Shown here: one piece after another, positions 15,784 through 24,181 of the stretch
How the letters are laid out: the number at the start of each line of letters is the position of its first letter
Numbering within the stretch: position 1 is the stretch's first letter
Source: Deltaproteobacteria bacterium UBA2409
Lineage (GTDB): Bacteria > Bdellovibrionota_C > UBA2361 > DDRT01
Length of the DNA: 64,000 bases
Assembly: GCA_002343185.1 (NCBI GenBank)
Contig: DDRT01000001.1
Span: 178,549 to 242,548 of the forward strand
Reading direction: 5' to 3'
Position numbers and translations under genes: made by a program
The notes under the pieces: generated by a model
What the model was told of the DNA's origin: nothing
The model's database searches: none
The model's input: the letters and a program-made list of their open reading frames with translations, nothing else

Positions 15784-16836
15784 ATGTATCGATATATAGC
15801 CGATAAAATAGCCTCAGTAACAAAGAATGTCCCTCTTCATAGAGAGATAAGAGTTGATCCTGTTGTGATTGCAAAAGAAGGGATGATCGTTGCTGGTAGA
15901 ATCAAAAGTGAGAAATCAGTCTACAACACAGTTGAAAACTGTGAAGGCCGAATGGTTCGCCTTCATAGAGGAGATATCTTGGTTGGCGCCTTAGGGCATA
16001 GAAATGCTCTTCATGGGTATTCAGGGATTGTGCCCCAAAAAATTGAACCTGGAATGACACTACAGGTTCTTAATTTAGGAGGGGTCATAGGAGAGTGCAC
16101 CTCTGTAAATGCAGAAGTTGGAGAGCCGTTTCAGTTTGAAGTTCTTGGAAGTGTTTTAGTTTTTCCTGAGTTTGGTAGCCGTGTCGGTGTTCCTGCTTCT
16201 GTAAGTATGAATGCAATTTCAGCTAACACTTCGATTGATCAGGCACCAAAGGTTCCTGTGATATTTATAATTGGAACCTGCATGAATGCAGGGAAAACGC
16301 TTGCTTCCTCCCAAATTGTAAGAACTTTTTCAAATCACGGGAAAAAAGTTGGTGCTGCTAAACTTACAGGGGTATCACTTCAAAAAGATACACTTTCTAT
16401 GAAGGATTATGGGGCCGAGGTGGTTTGTTCCTTTAATGATGTAGGGGTAGTAACAACTAGCCCCAGTACAGCAGTAAGCTCAAGTAGGGAGGTACTAAGC
16501 TATCTATCAAATTCTGGAGTAGATGTAATTGTGGCTGAACTTGGTGATGGAATAATGGGGCAATACGGGGTGCAGGAAATTCTGCTTGATAAAAAGATTA
16601 TGAGTAGAAGCTCCTGTATTGTTCTTTGTGCGAACGATCCAGTTGGTGCGTGGGGAGCAGTAGAGCTCTTAAAAGATGATTTTTCACTCCCAGTAGATGT
16701 TATTACTGGTCCTACAACAGACAATGAAGCTGGTCTAAAGGCATTATCAAGTAAGCTTGATGTTATGGCCATTAATGCTAGAGCTCACGGTGAAAAGCTA
16801 GCTGGGCACATTATGAAGGTAGTATTTGATGATTAA
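15784..16836 (+). CDS. P-loop protein of the arginine operon (DUF1611/BioD-like), unknown
   Basis: 350 aa from an ATG with AGGAG 6 nt upstream. A beta-rich N-terminal domain (about 20-150, HRGDILVGALGHRNALHGYSG) precedes a P-loop domain: GTCMNAGKT (164-172), KVGAAKLTG, DVIVAELGDGIMG and CIVLCANDPVGAWGA. The layout is that of dethiobiotin-synthetase-like or DUF1611 proteins, some of which form N-acetylglutamate of the D type. The operon has argB, C, D and a carbamoyltransferase but no acylglutamate synthase, so this protein could supply or regulate the acyl donor step. That role is inference. It overlaps argC by 8 nt. Confidence 0.6.
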   Translation: MYRYIADKIASVTKNVPLHREIRVDPVVIAKEGMIVAGRIKSEKSVYNTVENCEGRMVRLHRGDILVGALGHRNALHGYSGIVPQKIEPGMTLQVLNLGGVIGECTSVNAEVGEPFQFEVLGSVLVFPEFGSRVGVPASVSMNAISANTSIDQAPKVPVIFIIGTCMNAGKTLASSQIVRTFSNHGKKVGAAKLTGVSLQKDTLSMKDYGAEVVCSFNDVGVVTTSPSTAVSSSREVLSYLSNSGVDVIVAELGDGIMGQYGVQEILLDKKIMSRSSCIVLCANDPVGAWGAVELLKDDFSLPVDVITGPTTDNEAGLKALSSKLDVMAINARAHGEKLAGHIMKVVFDD

Positions 16837-17725
16837 GGTAGCAATTTTAGGGGGAACAGGCTTTGGAGCAGGAGAGCTTTTAAGGCTGCTTATTCAACAT
16901 CCAAAAGTAAAAGTTGTTGGAGTTGTATCAAGACAAGAAGGCAAGATCTCTGACTATCACCCACACTTAAAGTGTTTCTTTGATGAAGATCTTTTGCCAG
17001 CAATTCCAAGCCAAGCAGAACTTGTTTTTTCAGCACTTCCTCATGGAACTAGCAAGGAAGCTCTTCCAGATGATAAAAGATGTATCGATTTAAGCTCGGA
17101 TCTTAGATTTGATGGCTTTTACTCACTTCCTGAATTTCAGAAACGAGACCTCAGAAAGGAAAGAGTAGTTTCTAATCCAGGATGTCTGGCTTCAGCTACA
17201 ATCTTGGCATTTGCCCCAATTGTTGGGTCAGCAAAAAAAATCTCAGTTATCGGCTCAACTGGTTCAAGTGGAGCAGGTAAAGGGTTAAATGAAGCAACTC
17301 ATCATCCAGTAAGACATGCCAATATGTCTCCATATAAAGTATTTACTCATCAGCATGAAGAAGAGATTAGATCGGTTTTAGCTTTTAAAAACTTGGACTT
17401 TGTAGCAGTAAGAGCCCCAATGTCGAGGGGGATCTTAGTTACAGGCTTTGCAGAGTTAAGTCATAAAGTTACAGAATCAACCTACTACGACTACTACAAG
17501 GATTCTCCATTTATAAGAATCGTTGAAACAGCTGAAGTTGAAAATGTAGTAGGAAGCAACTTTTGCGATATAAGTATTAAGATAAGAGATAACACCTTAT
17601 TTGTTGCAGCCGCTTTGGATAACCTAATCAAGGGTATGGCTGGTACAGCTATTCAAAATATGAATTTAATGTTTGGATTTCCAGAAATAATGGGGCTTTG
17701 GATGCCTAGTGTAAGGCCAGTATGA
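16829..17725 (+). CDS. argC: N-acyl-gamma-glutamyl-phosphate reductase
   Basis: 298 aa from the ATG at 16829 (a TTG at 16826 is possible), overlapping the previous gene. NADP-binding start VAILGGTGFGAGELLRLL, active-site VVSNPGCLASAT (Cys119), STGSSGAGKG and the VFTHQHEEEI histidine region are all ArgC features. Most ArgC read NPGCYPT at the active site; Leu here follows another subgroup. Reduces acyl-glutamyl phosphate to the semialdehyde. Third gene of the arg operon; overlaps argD by 4 nt. Confidence 0.9.
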   Translation: MIKVAILGGTGFGAGELLRLLIQHPKVKVVGVVSRQEGKISDYHPHLKCFFDEDLLPAIPSQAELVFSALPHGTSKEALPDDKRCIDLSSDLRFDGFYSLPEFQKRDLRKERVVSNPGCLASATILAFAPIVGSAKKISVIGSTGSSGAGKGLNEATHHPVRHANMSPYKVFTHQHEEEIRSVLAFKNLDFVAVRAPMSRGILVTGFAELSHKVTESTYYDYYKDSPFIRIVETAEVENVVGSNFCDISIKIRDNTLFVAAALDNLIKGMAGTAIQNMNLMFGFPEIMGLWMPSVRPV

Positions 17726-18834
17726 ACGTTCAAACTTACACACCTTTTCCTTTCATTATGGAGAGCGCCAAGGGATCATGGGTATATGATAAAGAGGGGA
17801 ATAAATATTTAGATTTGTATGGAGGCCATGCAGTAAGCCTACTGGGGCACTCCCCAGATGCACTTGTCGATGCGATAGAAGAGCAAGGAAGAAAACTTTA
17901 TTTCTACTCAGCACTTGGAAATATTGAGATAAGAGATGAGGCTGCAAAAAAACTGATTAGCTTTGCTAATTGTAACCTAAAAAAAGTTTTTTTCTGTAAC
18001 TCTGGAGCTGAAGCTAATGAGAATGCATTAAAATTAGCACTTCAAAAAACAAAAAGAGACAAGCTAATAGGATTTAAAGGTGGATGGCACGGTCGAACCC
18101 TACTATGTATGAGCGTAACGGACGACCCAACTTGGCACGCTTCAATGCCAAAGTGGTTTGGGCCAACTGATTTTTGTACCCTTAACGATAAAAGCTCATT
18201 AAATAAAATCGATGAAAAAACTGCTGCTGTTATTATTGAACCTATTCAAAGTATGAGTGGAGTTAATGTAGCATCGATAGATTTTCTAAAAGCTTTGAAA
18301 GCTAGGTGTAAAGAAGTTGGAGCATGGTTAATCCTTGATGAGATCCAAACTGGGCTTTCAAGAACTGGGGTTCCTTTTGTCTCAAGTATAATTAACCCTG
18401 ACATGGCTACAAGCGCTAAAGGCCTTGCTTCGGGGTATCCACTAGGGGCACTTTTAATGTCTGATGAGATTGAAATTAGTTCAGGAGATTTGGGATCAAC
18501 TTTCGGGGGTGGCCCTATGGCGATGGCTGCACTAAGTGCCACGCTATCAATTCTTCCGGGGGCTGATAAAAATGCAGCACTAGTTGAGGAAGAGCTTCGT
18601 TCTGGACTTAAAAGCCCAATACTAACTGAAGTTAAGGGTAAAGGGTGTCTTCTTGGACTTAAACTAACTAAGAAAGCAAAAGACATTCAAAGTGTTCTAA
18701 TTGAAAAAGGCTTTCTAACTGGTACGAGTGGAGATCCATTTGTATTAAGGCTATTGCCCCCAATTACGATCTCTAAAGATGAAGTCAGACTATTTATAAA
18801 GGCTTTTAATGAAACATTTCCTCTCGCTTCGTAA
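17722..18834 (+). CDS. argD: Acetylornithine (or succinylornithine) aminotransferase
   Basis: 370 aa, class III PLP aminotransferase. FCNSGAEANENALKLA (91-106), GGWHGRT, LILDEIQTGLSRTG (203-216) with the PLP-ring Asp, and the Schiff-base lysine in TSAKGLASGYPLGAL (Lys233). Converts acyl-glutamate semialdehyde to acyl-ornithine. It overlaps argC by 4 nt and the next gene by 26 nt, so the operon is tightly coupled. Confidence 0.92.
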   Translation: MNVQTYTPFPFIMESAKGSWVYDKEGNKYLDLYGGHAVSLLGHSPDALVDAIEEQGRKLYFYSALGNIEIRDEAAKKLISFANCNLKKVFFCNSGAEANENALKLALQKTKRDKLIGFKGGWHGRTLLCMSVTDDPTWHASMPKWFGPTDFCTLNDKSSLNKIDEKTAAVIIEPIQSMSGVNVASIDFLKALKARCKEVGAWLILDEIQTGLSRTGVPFVSSIINPDMATSAKGLASGYPLGALLMSDEIEISSGDLGSTFGGGPMAMAALSATLSILPGADKNAALVEEELRSGLKSPILTEVKGKGCLLGLKLTKKAKDIQSVLIEKGFLTGTSGDPFVLRLLPPITISKDEVRLFIKAFNETFPLAS

Positions 18835-19774
18835 CATCGAGCCTAGCTCTGTCTTAAAACTTATTGATCGAGCAATCGAGATTAAAGGAGGCTCAAAGCC
18901 AACTAATCTTGAAGGCAAGATCCTTGGAATGCTTTTCTTTAAACGATCCTTAAGAACAAGAGTTTCTTTTGAAGCAGGAATGGCAAAGTTTGGAGGAACT
19001 GCAATTCCTATTTCAGTTGGTTCAGATTCGTGGGATCTGGAGACTGAAGAAGGAATTATAATGAACGGAGATAAGACTGAGCATGTAAAAGAAGCTGCGC
19101 CTGTCTTAAGTCGATACTGCGATATACTAGGAGTAAGATCTGCTCCCACAATCGGAAAGAAAGAAGACAATATTCTAAACTCCTTTGCAAAGTATTCAGA
19201 AGTTCCTGTAATTAACCTTGAGTCAAACTTAGAGCACCCCTGCCAGGCATTAGCTGATATTATGACTATTAAAGAGAAGATTAGTAGGCCAAAAAAAATG
19301 GTTCTTACCTGGCTTCCGCAAGTTAAAGCTACCCCTGTCGCAACGGCTCACTCAGTCTCTATGGTTGGACCTTTCTTAGGGCTTGATACCACGATAGTTC
19401 ACCCTCCAGGGTACGATCTTGATCCCGATTTTTTAGAATTCTCACAAAATATAGCAGAAAATTTTGGTGGTCGGCTAAGTGTTAAAGTTCTTGAGAATGG
19501 CGCTGATAGAGATAAACTATTTTCAGACTCTGATATTATTTATGGAAAGTCATGGGTCTCAAAAGCAAAAAGTGAGACGGAGCAGAGTGAGGAGTTCCTG
19601 AAGTATTCAAGTTTTAAAGTCAGCGCTATACCTAAAAATTCAAAGTTTATGCATTGTCTTCCAGTTAGAAGAAATCTTAAAGTTTCTGACTCGGTTTTGG
19701 ATTCGAGTATAGTTGTAGATCAAGCTGAAAATCGAATGTGGACTCAGCTTGCAATTTTAGAGGATTTATTATGA
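18809..19774 (+). CDS. argF': N-acyl-L-ornithine carbamoyltransferase (acetyl- or succinyl-specific)
   Basis: 321 aa. Carbamoyl phosphate motif SLRTR (47-51) and the HPCQALAD loop (143-150). The ornithine-side motif is HCLPVRRN (282-289), as in Xanthomonas acetylornithine and Bacteroides succinylornithine carbamoyltransferases, not the HCLPAxR of ordinary ArgF. GVRSAPTI and IVVDQAENRM also fit this branch. The residue that sets acetyl versus succinyl use (Glu92 in the acetyl enzyme, Pro90 in the succinyl enzyme) is Thr90 here (NGDKTEH), so the acyl group is unclear. Product would be acyl-citrulline, which needs a later deacylase not seen here. Confidence 0.88.
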   Translation: MKHFLSLRNIEPSSVLKLIDRAIEIKGGSKPTNLEGKILGMLFFKRSLRTRVSFEAGMAKFGGTAIPISVGSDSWDLETEEGIIMNGDKTEHVKEAAPVLSRYCDILGVRSAPTIGKKEDNILNSFAKYSEVPVINLESNLEHPCQALADIMTIKEKISRPKKMVLTWLPQVKATPVATAHSVSMVGPFLGLDTTIVHPPGYDLDPDFLEFSQNIAENFGGRLSVKVLENGADRDKLFSDSDIIYGKSWVSKAKSETEQSEEFLKYSSFKVSAIPKNSKFMHCLPVRRNLKVSDSVLDSSIVVDQAENRMWTQLAILEDLL

Positions 19775-20625
19775 GTAGAGATTTTTCAGATTTAGAAAGA
19801 GCAATTCCTTATATAAAAGCTTTTAAAGACAAAGTATTCGTTCTTAAAGTTGGAGGCGAAGTTTGTAGCGAGCTTGATTCATTAGCAAATCAGATCTCAA
19901 CCCTTCAAACCTTAGGCCTTAAGATTATTCTTGTTCATGGCGGTGGAATTCAGGCAACAAAGCTCGGTGAGAAGCTATCAGTTGAATCTCATTTTGTAAA
20001 AGGCAGAAGAGTTACAAGCCCTGAGATGCTTGAAGTGATGAAGATGGCAGTTAAGGGAATTGTTAATACTGATCTTGTAAGTGCTCTAACTAAAGCAGGT
20101 GTTCAGGCAGTTGGGCTTTCTGGGGTTGATGCAGGGATAATAGTTTCTAAAAAAAGAGCGCCAAAAGAGATTGATGGAGAGAAGGTTGATTTTGGATTTG
20201 TAGGAGATATAGAACAGGTAAAACCAGAGCTTATAAATATATTGCTAGATTTTGACTTTGTGCCTGTAGTTGCATGTCTTTCTTCCTCTGAGTCAGGAGA
20301 CTCATTAAACGTGAACGGGGATACAGTTGCTGTTGAACTTGCTGTAGCAGCAGGCGCTGAGAAGATTATATTTTTAACCTCTACTGATGGTGTAATGAGA
20401 GATCTTAATGACTCAACAACGCTTATTTCTCAACTAACTCCTGGCGAAGTTAAAACTCTAATCTCAGATAAGATTGTTTCTGGTGGAATGATCCCTAAAC
20501 TTGAAAACTGCTTGGATGCTCTGTCTAGAGGAGTTCCAAGAGCTCACATAATTAATGGTAAGGTTAAAAATTCCCTTCTCACCGAACTTTTTACAAATGA
20601 AGGGTGTGGAACGATGATTGCTTGA
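19771..20625 (+). CDS. argB: N-acylglutamate kinase
   Basis: 284 aa from the ATG at 19771, overlapping the carbamoyltransferase stop by 4 nt; a longer reading from 19738 is unlikely. Amino-acid kinase motifs VLKVGGEV, LVHGGGIQ, GVQAVGLSGVDAG, LNVNGDTVA and SGGMIPKLENCLDAL. Phosphorylates acyl-glutamate with ATP. Given the carbamoyltransferase type, the substrate could be acetyl- or succinyl-glutamate. The regulatory N-terminal helix of arginine-inhibited kinases is short, so feedback control by arginine is uncertain. Confidence 0.92.
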   Translation: MSRDFSDLERAIPYIKAFKDKVFVLKVGGEVCSELDSLANQISTLQTLGLKIILVHGGGIQATKLGEKLSVESHFVKGRRVTSPEMLEVMKMAVKGIVNTDLVSALTKAGVQAVGLSGVDAGIIVSKKRAPKEIDGEKVDFGFVGDIEQVKPELINILLDFDFVPVVACLSSSESGDSLNVNGDTVAVELAVAAGAEKIIFLTSTDGVMRDLNDSTTLISQLTPGEVKTLISDKIVSGGMIPKLENCLDALSRGVPRAHIINGKVKNSLLTELFTNEGCGTMIA

Positions 20626-21203
20626 GTTTTAGTAATTTAGCAAAAAAACTTAAAATCCCTAGGGCTGTTCAGCAGTTTTTAAGATCTCTTCCCTATAACC
20701 GCGAAGAAGATGGAGAGACTGTAAGATCTGCAATTTCTGCACTAAAAATTGGAAAAGCTCATTGTTTTGAAGCAACATTTATTGCTGCAGCAATTCTTGA
20801 GGAGCGTGGATATCCACCTTTGGTGGTTAGTATGGAGAGTCAGGACAACTTAGATCATGTAATTTATGTATTTAAAACGAATAATCTTTGGGGCTCAATC
20901 GGAAGATCTAGAGATGAAGGACTACATGGAAGACCTCCAAAATTTCGCTCTATAAGAGATCTTGTACGAAGCTATGTTGAGCCATTTATAGATAAAACAG
21001 GGCGTATTACCGGGTATCAGTTAGCAAATCTTGATGATACTGGGACAGATTGGAGGTTTAGTAAAAGAAACCTCTGGAAGGCTGAGCAGTACCTGATCGA
21101 TCTTCCTCATAAAAAGTTTCACTCATCAGATGCTCAATACGAAAAAGCTCATAAAAGATATCTTGAACATGGGGCTATGAAGAGAAAAAAGTTTTGGTGG
21201 TAG
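20604..21203 (+). CDS. Transglutaminase-like cysteine protein at the end of the arg operon
   Basis: 199 aa if read from GTG 20604; a TTG at 20622 that overlaps the argB stop is an equally good start. Core motif KAHCFEATFIAAAILEERGY carries the Cys of the transglutaminase/papain-like fold, followed by NLDHVIYVF with the His; an Asp/Asn could complete a triad. No signal peptide. It overlaps argB and so is part of the arg transcript. A role as an amidase or deacylase in arginine synthesis is conceivable but not shown. Confidence 0.6.
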   Translation: MWNDDCLSFSNLAKKLKIPRAVQQFLRSLPYNREEDGETVRSAISALKIGKAHCFEATFIAAAILEERGYPPLVVSMESQDNLDHVIYVFKTNNLWGSIGRSRDEGLHGRPPKFRSIRDLVRSYVEPFIDKTGRITGYQLANLDDTGTDWRFSKRNLWKAEQYLIDLPHKKFHSSDAQYEKAHKRYLEHGAMKRKKFWW

Positions 21204-21245
21204 GTTTATCGAAACTGAATCTAAGTGGATGTTTTAGGATATACT

Positions 21246-22031
21246 TTAGCAAGTTCCTGCTACAGCTAAATAGAAAGATCTTTTCCCATTTGGGGAATCA
21301 AGTAAAATTAGCTTCATGCTTTCAGGAATCTTGTCCATTACAATCTGAGGATTAGAGAGCTTTACCACCCCTAACTTGCTTCTATCTTCATAGCTAACAG
21401 TGGGTCTAGTGCCAGAGCCAAAATCTACAACTATACTATGCCTTCTATTTTCATCGGAAATTGTAATCCATTTTCCAAGTTCTGGATCGTTAAATAAGCC
21501 AAAATAAAGAGGGCCATTTAACATCTTCCGAAGAGATTCAGGAATCCCTGTTAACTTTTCCCTTAGCTTTTCAACGATAGTTGTTGACTTAATTTCAACA
21601 GTTGGCTCTTTCTCAATTCCTGCTAAATAGTGATCATGATATTGGACTTTGCCCTTGTAACTACCACCCGCATTTACTCTTTGAAATCTGTCTGTTAAAA
21701 AATGACAGAACGGAGAATCCAAAGGTACTTTAAGATTGAATATTCCGTTTTCGATTGTCCAACCGTTTAATCCCTGATACTTAGCAACTAAAGATTGACC
21801 TTCATTGTTCCAAGCAATCGCGGGAGTGATTCCGCTGATTTTACTCCAGCCAAAAGTCTTCAAAGCTAAATAATCTTTTCCTCTTGAAATTGTATTTTCA
21901 TTAAATTCAATTTCTCCATTAACTGCATCTTTTAAAATTTGGGTTACTTTGAGTGAATGAAATAGATCACTAGCTTTAGTTGCCAGCGCTTTAAATGGAG
22001 CCTCATTAGCTTGATGTAAAACCTTTGCCAT
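21246..22031 (-). CDS. Hypothetical protein
   Basis: 261 aa, no signal peptide, no membrane segment, mixed alpha/beta by reading. The only suggestive features are a His-rich spot (YHDHYLAG) and a C-terminal beta-rich region (HSIVVDFGSGTRPTVSYEDR, LILLDSPNGKRSFYLAV). No family recognised. It stands alone, convergent with the arg operon, and an inverted repeat with A/T-rich arms lies directly before its start. Confidence 0.6.
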   Translation of the reverse strand: MAKVLHQANEAPFKALATKASDLFHSLKVTQILKDAVNGEIEFNENTISRGKDYLALKTFGWSKISGITPAIAWNNEGQSLVAKYQGLNGWTIENGIFNLKVPLDSPFCHFLTDRFQRVNAGGSYKGKVQYHDHYLAGIEKEPTVEIKSTTIVEKLREKLTGIPESLRKMLNGPLYFGLFNDPELGKWITISDENRRHSIVVDFGSGTRPTVSYEDRSKLGVVKLSNPQIVMDKIPESMKLILLDSPNGKRSFYLAVAGTC

Positions 22032-22035
22032 ACTG

Positions 22036-22067
22036 AAAAACCTTCTGAAAGGTTATGGAAGGTTTTT
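22036..22067 (-). terminator. Probable Rho-independent terminator after the cysC remnant
   Basis: AAAAACCTTC (22036-22045) and GAAGGTTTTT (22058-22067) form a 10-bp stem with a 12-nt loop, ending in a T-run on the minus strand. It lies 13 bp downstream of the cysC remnant's stop and 5 bp before the next gene, as expected for the end of the long minus-strand block. Confidence 0.5.
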
Positions 22068-22080
22068 GGAAAGTGAGCTT

Positions 22081-22413
22081 CTAGTAAATCTTCGTAGAAA
22101 GTAGCTCTCTTAATTTTAATAGTGAGTCCTCAAGCAGTTCAGAACTTGTATCAACTCTAATATGTGGATCTTTTGGGATTTCATAAGGAGCTGAAACTCC
22201 AGTAAATCCTACGATAATTCCTTTTTTTGCCTCAGCGTAAAGTCCCTTAGGATCACCGGCTTCGCAAATTTCAAGTGGAGTTGAAATATGAACCTCAATA
22301 AACGAGTCTTCCCCAATAATTTCTTTGGCAGCTGAGCGATCTCTTTCAAAAGTAGAGATTAGTGAGCAAATTACTGTAACACCTGTTGTAGTAAGTAGCC
22401 CCCCCCTCCAGAT
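22081..22413 (-). pseudogene. cysC: C-terminal remnant of adenylylsulfate kinase (CysC)
   Basis: The minus strand from about 22405 to the TAG at 22081 reads GVTVICSLISTFERDR, FIEVHISTPLEICE, DPKGLYAEAKKG and FTGVSAPYEIPKDP, which are unmistakable CysC positions (IS-PF loop, substrate lid and DPKGLY motif). The N-terminal half with the P-loop is absent: the frame is closed by TGA at 22414-22416 and the next gene begins at 22445. A run of eight C (22399-22406) marks the break. The remnant cannot bind ATP. It fills most of the 413-bp gap 22032-22444. Confidence 0.85.
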
Positions 22414-22444
22414 TCAGTTTGAAGTGCAAAGTTTAATCAAAAAT

Positions 22445-23098
22445 CTAAAGATTACGACTCTCCATATCTACTCTCCAAAGTCTTACTGAAAGTTTCCAGA
22501 TATAAAAAATCAGCCCCATTAGTAGCAAAAAGCAGCTTAGTGGAAGTGAGTAGGACAAATGATCAATTCCTGTGTAGATAAGAAATATATTCACAATAAT
22601 TAATAAAATTCTAAACTCTGTAGGGCCTAAGTTATAGTGATAAATCTCAAACTTATTGAAACAACTAAAAGACAAGAAGGATCCAACCATGAACGATGCT
22701 AATAAAACCAATAAAATAAAATACCAGCCTGAGAGTTCACTTGGAGCTAGTAAAAATCCGGCAAAAGAAAGAGCACAGATAAAAACAAAGTCTAGGAAGT
22801 GATCCATAAAGAAACCCCACTTTATTAAGCCGGTATTTCTAAAGCGTCCTAAAGATCCATCATAAAGATCTGTAATGTACTGCAAGACAATCATCACGTT
22901 TATTCCCCAAAGCCAACTTAAGGAGCTTTGAGATAGCTTTCCAAAGATCACAACTAAAATGCTCCAAAGAATAGTTAGAAGTGTTAAATGATATGTTTCA
23001 ATTGATTTTGGAATTAAATGAACCGTGCGACTTACGAGCTGTTTTTCAAGGTTTGTTAGAATTGATTCCCCGACCTTCTTATCACCTGCAAAGCTCAT
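22445..23098 (-). CDS. CDP-alcohol phosphatidyltransferase family protein
   Basis: 217 aa with about six membrane segments. The catalytic motif is visible around residue 75-101: DLYDGSLGRF, then a Gly and MDHFLD, i.e. the D-x2-DG-x2-xR-x8-G-x3-D-x3-D pattern with Gly in place of the usual Ala. It joins a CDP-activated alcohol to another alcohol in the membrane. It overlaps the epimerase gene by 4 nt and the two probably act on one pathway, such as a phospholipid head group or phosphodiester-linked surface glycan. Confidence 0.8.
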   Translation of the reverse strand: MSFAGDKKVGESILTNLEKQLVSRTVHLIPKSIETYHLTLLTILWSILVVIFGKLSQSSLSWLWGINVMIVLQYITDLYDGSLGRFRNTGLIKWGFFMDHFLDFVFICALSFAGFLLAPSELSGWYFILLVLLASFMVGSFLSFSCFNKFEIYHYNLGPTEFRILLIIVNIFLIYTGIDHLSYSLPLSCFLLLMGLIFYIWKLSVRLWRVDMESRNL

Positions 23099-24150
23099 AA
23101 CCTCTCATCAACATCATCCCTAATTTGAGTAAGAATATCTTTTAATGAATATCTAAACTTCCAAGAAGGATAATGATTCTGAAATTTTCTTACATCAGAT
23201 ATCCACCAGATATGATCTCCAATTCTATTATCCTCAGAATAAGAGTAATTCATCTTATTTCCAGTTAGCTCTTCGCAGATATTGATGGCTTCAAGCATCG
23301 AGCAGTTTGAGAATCTACTTCCTCCAATATTATAAACTTCACCTTGCTTTGGAGCTTTGATAAATTCAAGAAAACAGCTAGCAAGATCATCGCAATGAAT
23401 ATTATCTCTTACCTGTTTACCTTTATATCCAAAAACTGTGTAGTGATCTCCAGTCAAAGCACACTTCATTAGATAGGCTAAAAATCCATGAAGCGCAGCT
23501 CCTGAGTGCCCAGGGCCAGTTAAGCAGCCTCCTCTAAAAACTCCTACATTCATTCCAAAGTATCTTCCATACTCTTGAGCTAGGATGTCTGCAGCTGCTT
23601 TTGATGCTCCAAATAGAGAGTGCTTTGTGTGATCAATGCTCATTAGCTCATCGATGCCAAACTCATAATATGGATGATTTTGATCTAGCTCCCATCTTGT
23701 TTCAGTTTCAATTAAAGGAAGAAAATTTGGAGTGTCGCCATAAACTTTATTAGTAGATGTAAAAATAAAACTTGAACTTTCAGCAAATTTTCTTGTTGTC
23801 TCAAGTAAAACCAGAGTCCCGTTAGCATTTACTGTGAAATCTGTATAAGGCTCCTTTGCTGCCCAGTCATGAGATGGTTGAGCTGCTGTATGAATAACAG
23901 CAGTGATACTTGAGGAGTATTCTTTAAATATAGCTTCAATTCGTTCTTGGTCTCTTATATCGACTGAATAATGTTTAAAGCTAGGAATCTCTTCCTCAAG
24001 CTTTTTTCTTGACCAGTCAGTAGAAGTACCAAAAAAGTACTTCCGCATATCATTATCAATTCCAATAACGGTGAATCCATTTTTGCTAAAAAGCCTTACT
24101 GTTGCTGCTCCAACAAGCCCAGAAGAACCGGTAACAATTACTACGCTCAT
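23095..24150 (-). CDS. NAD-dependent sugar epimerase/dehydratase (extended SDR, CDP-paratose epimerase-like)
   Basis: 351 aa. NAD-binding GSSGLVGAATV (8-18) with the acidic IGIDND; then HTAAQPSHD, FTSTNKVYGDTPN, RGGCLTGPGHSG and NIHCDDLASCFLEF. The RKYFFGTSTDW and FGASKAAADILAQEYGRYF stretches belong to an epimerase family next to CDP-tyvelose epimerases. The catalytic YxxxK appears as FGASK, with Phe at the Tyr position, which may be normal in this subgroup. It modifies a nucleotide sugar. Coupled to the CDP-alcohol transferase. Confidence 0.8.
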   Translation of the reverse strand: MSVVIVTGSSGLVGAATVRLFSKNGFTVIGIDNDMRKYFFGTSTDWSRKKLEEEIPSFKHYSVDIRDQERIEAIFKEYSSSITAVIHTAAQPSHDWAAKEPYTDFTVNANGTLVLLETTRKFAESSSFIFTSTNKVYGDTPNFLPLIETETRWELDQNHPYYEFGIDELMSIDHTKHSLFGASKAAADILAQEYGRYFGMNVGVFRGGCLTGPGHSGAALHGFLAYLMKCALTGDHYTVFGYKGKQVRDNIHCDDLASCFLEFIKAPKQGEVYNIGGSRFSNCSMLEAINICEELTGNKMNYSYSEDNRIGDHIWWISDVRKFQNHYPSWKFRYSLKDILTQIRDDVDERL

Positions 24151-24181
24151 AACTGCTAAGATTAGTTCTTTTTCTTGAAAG

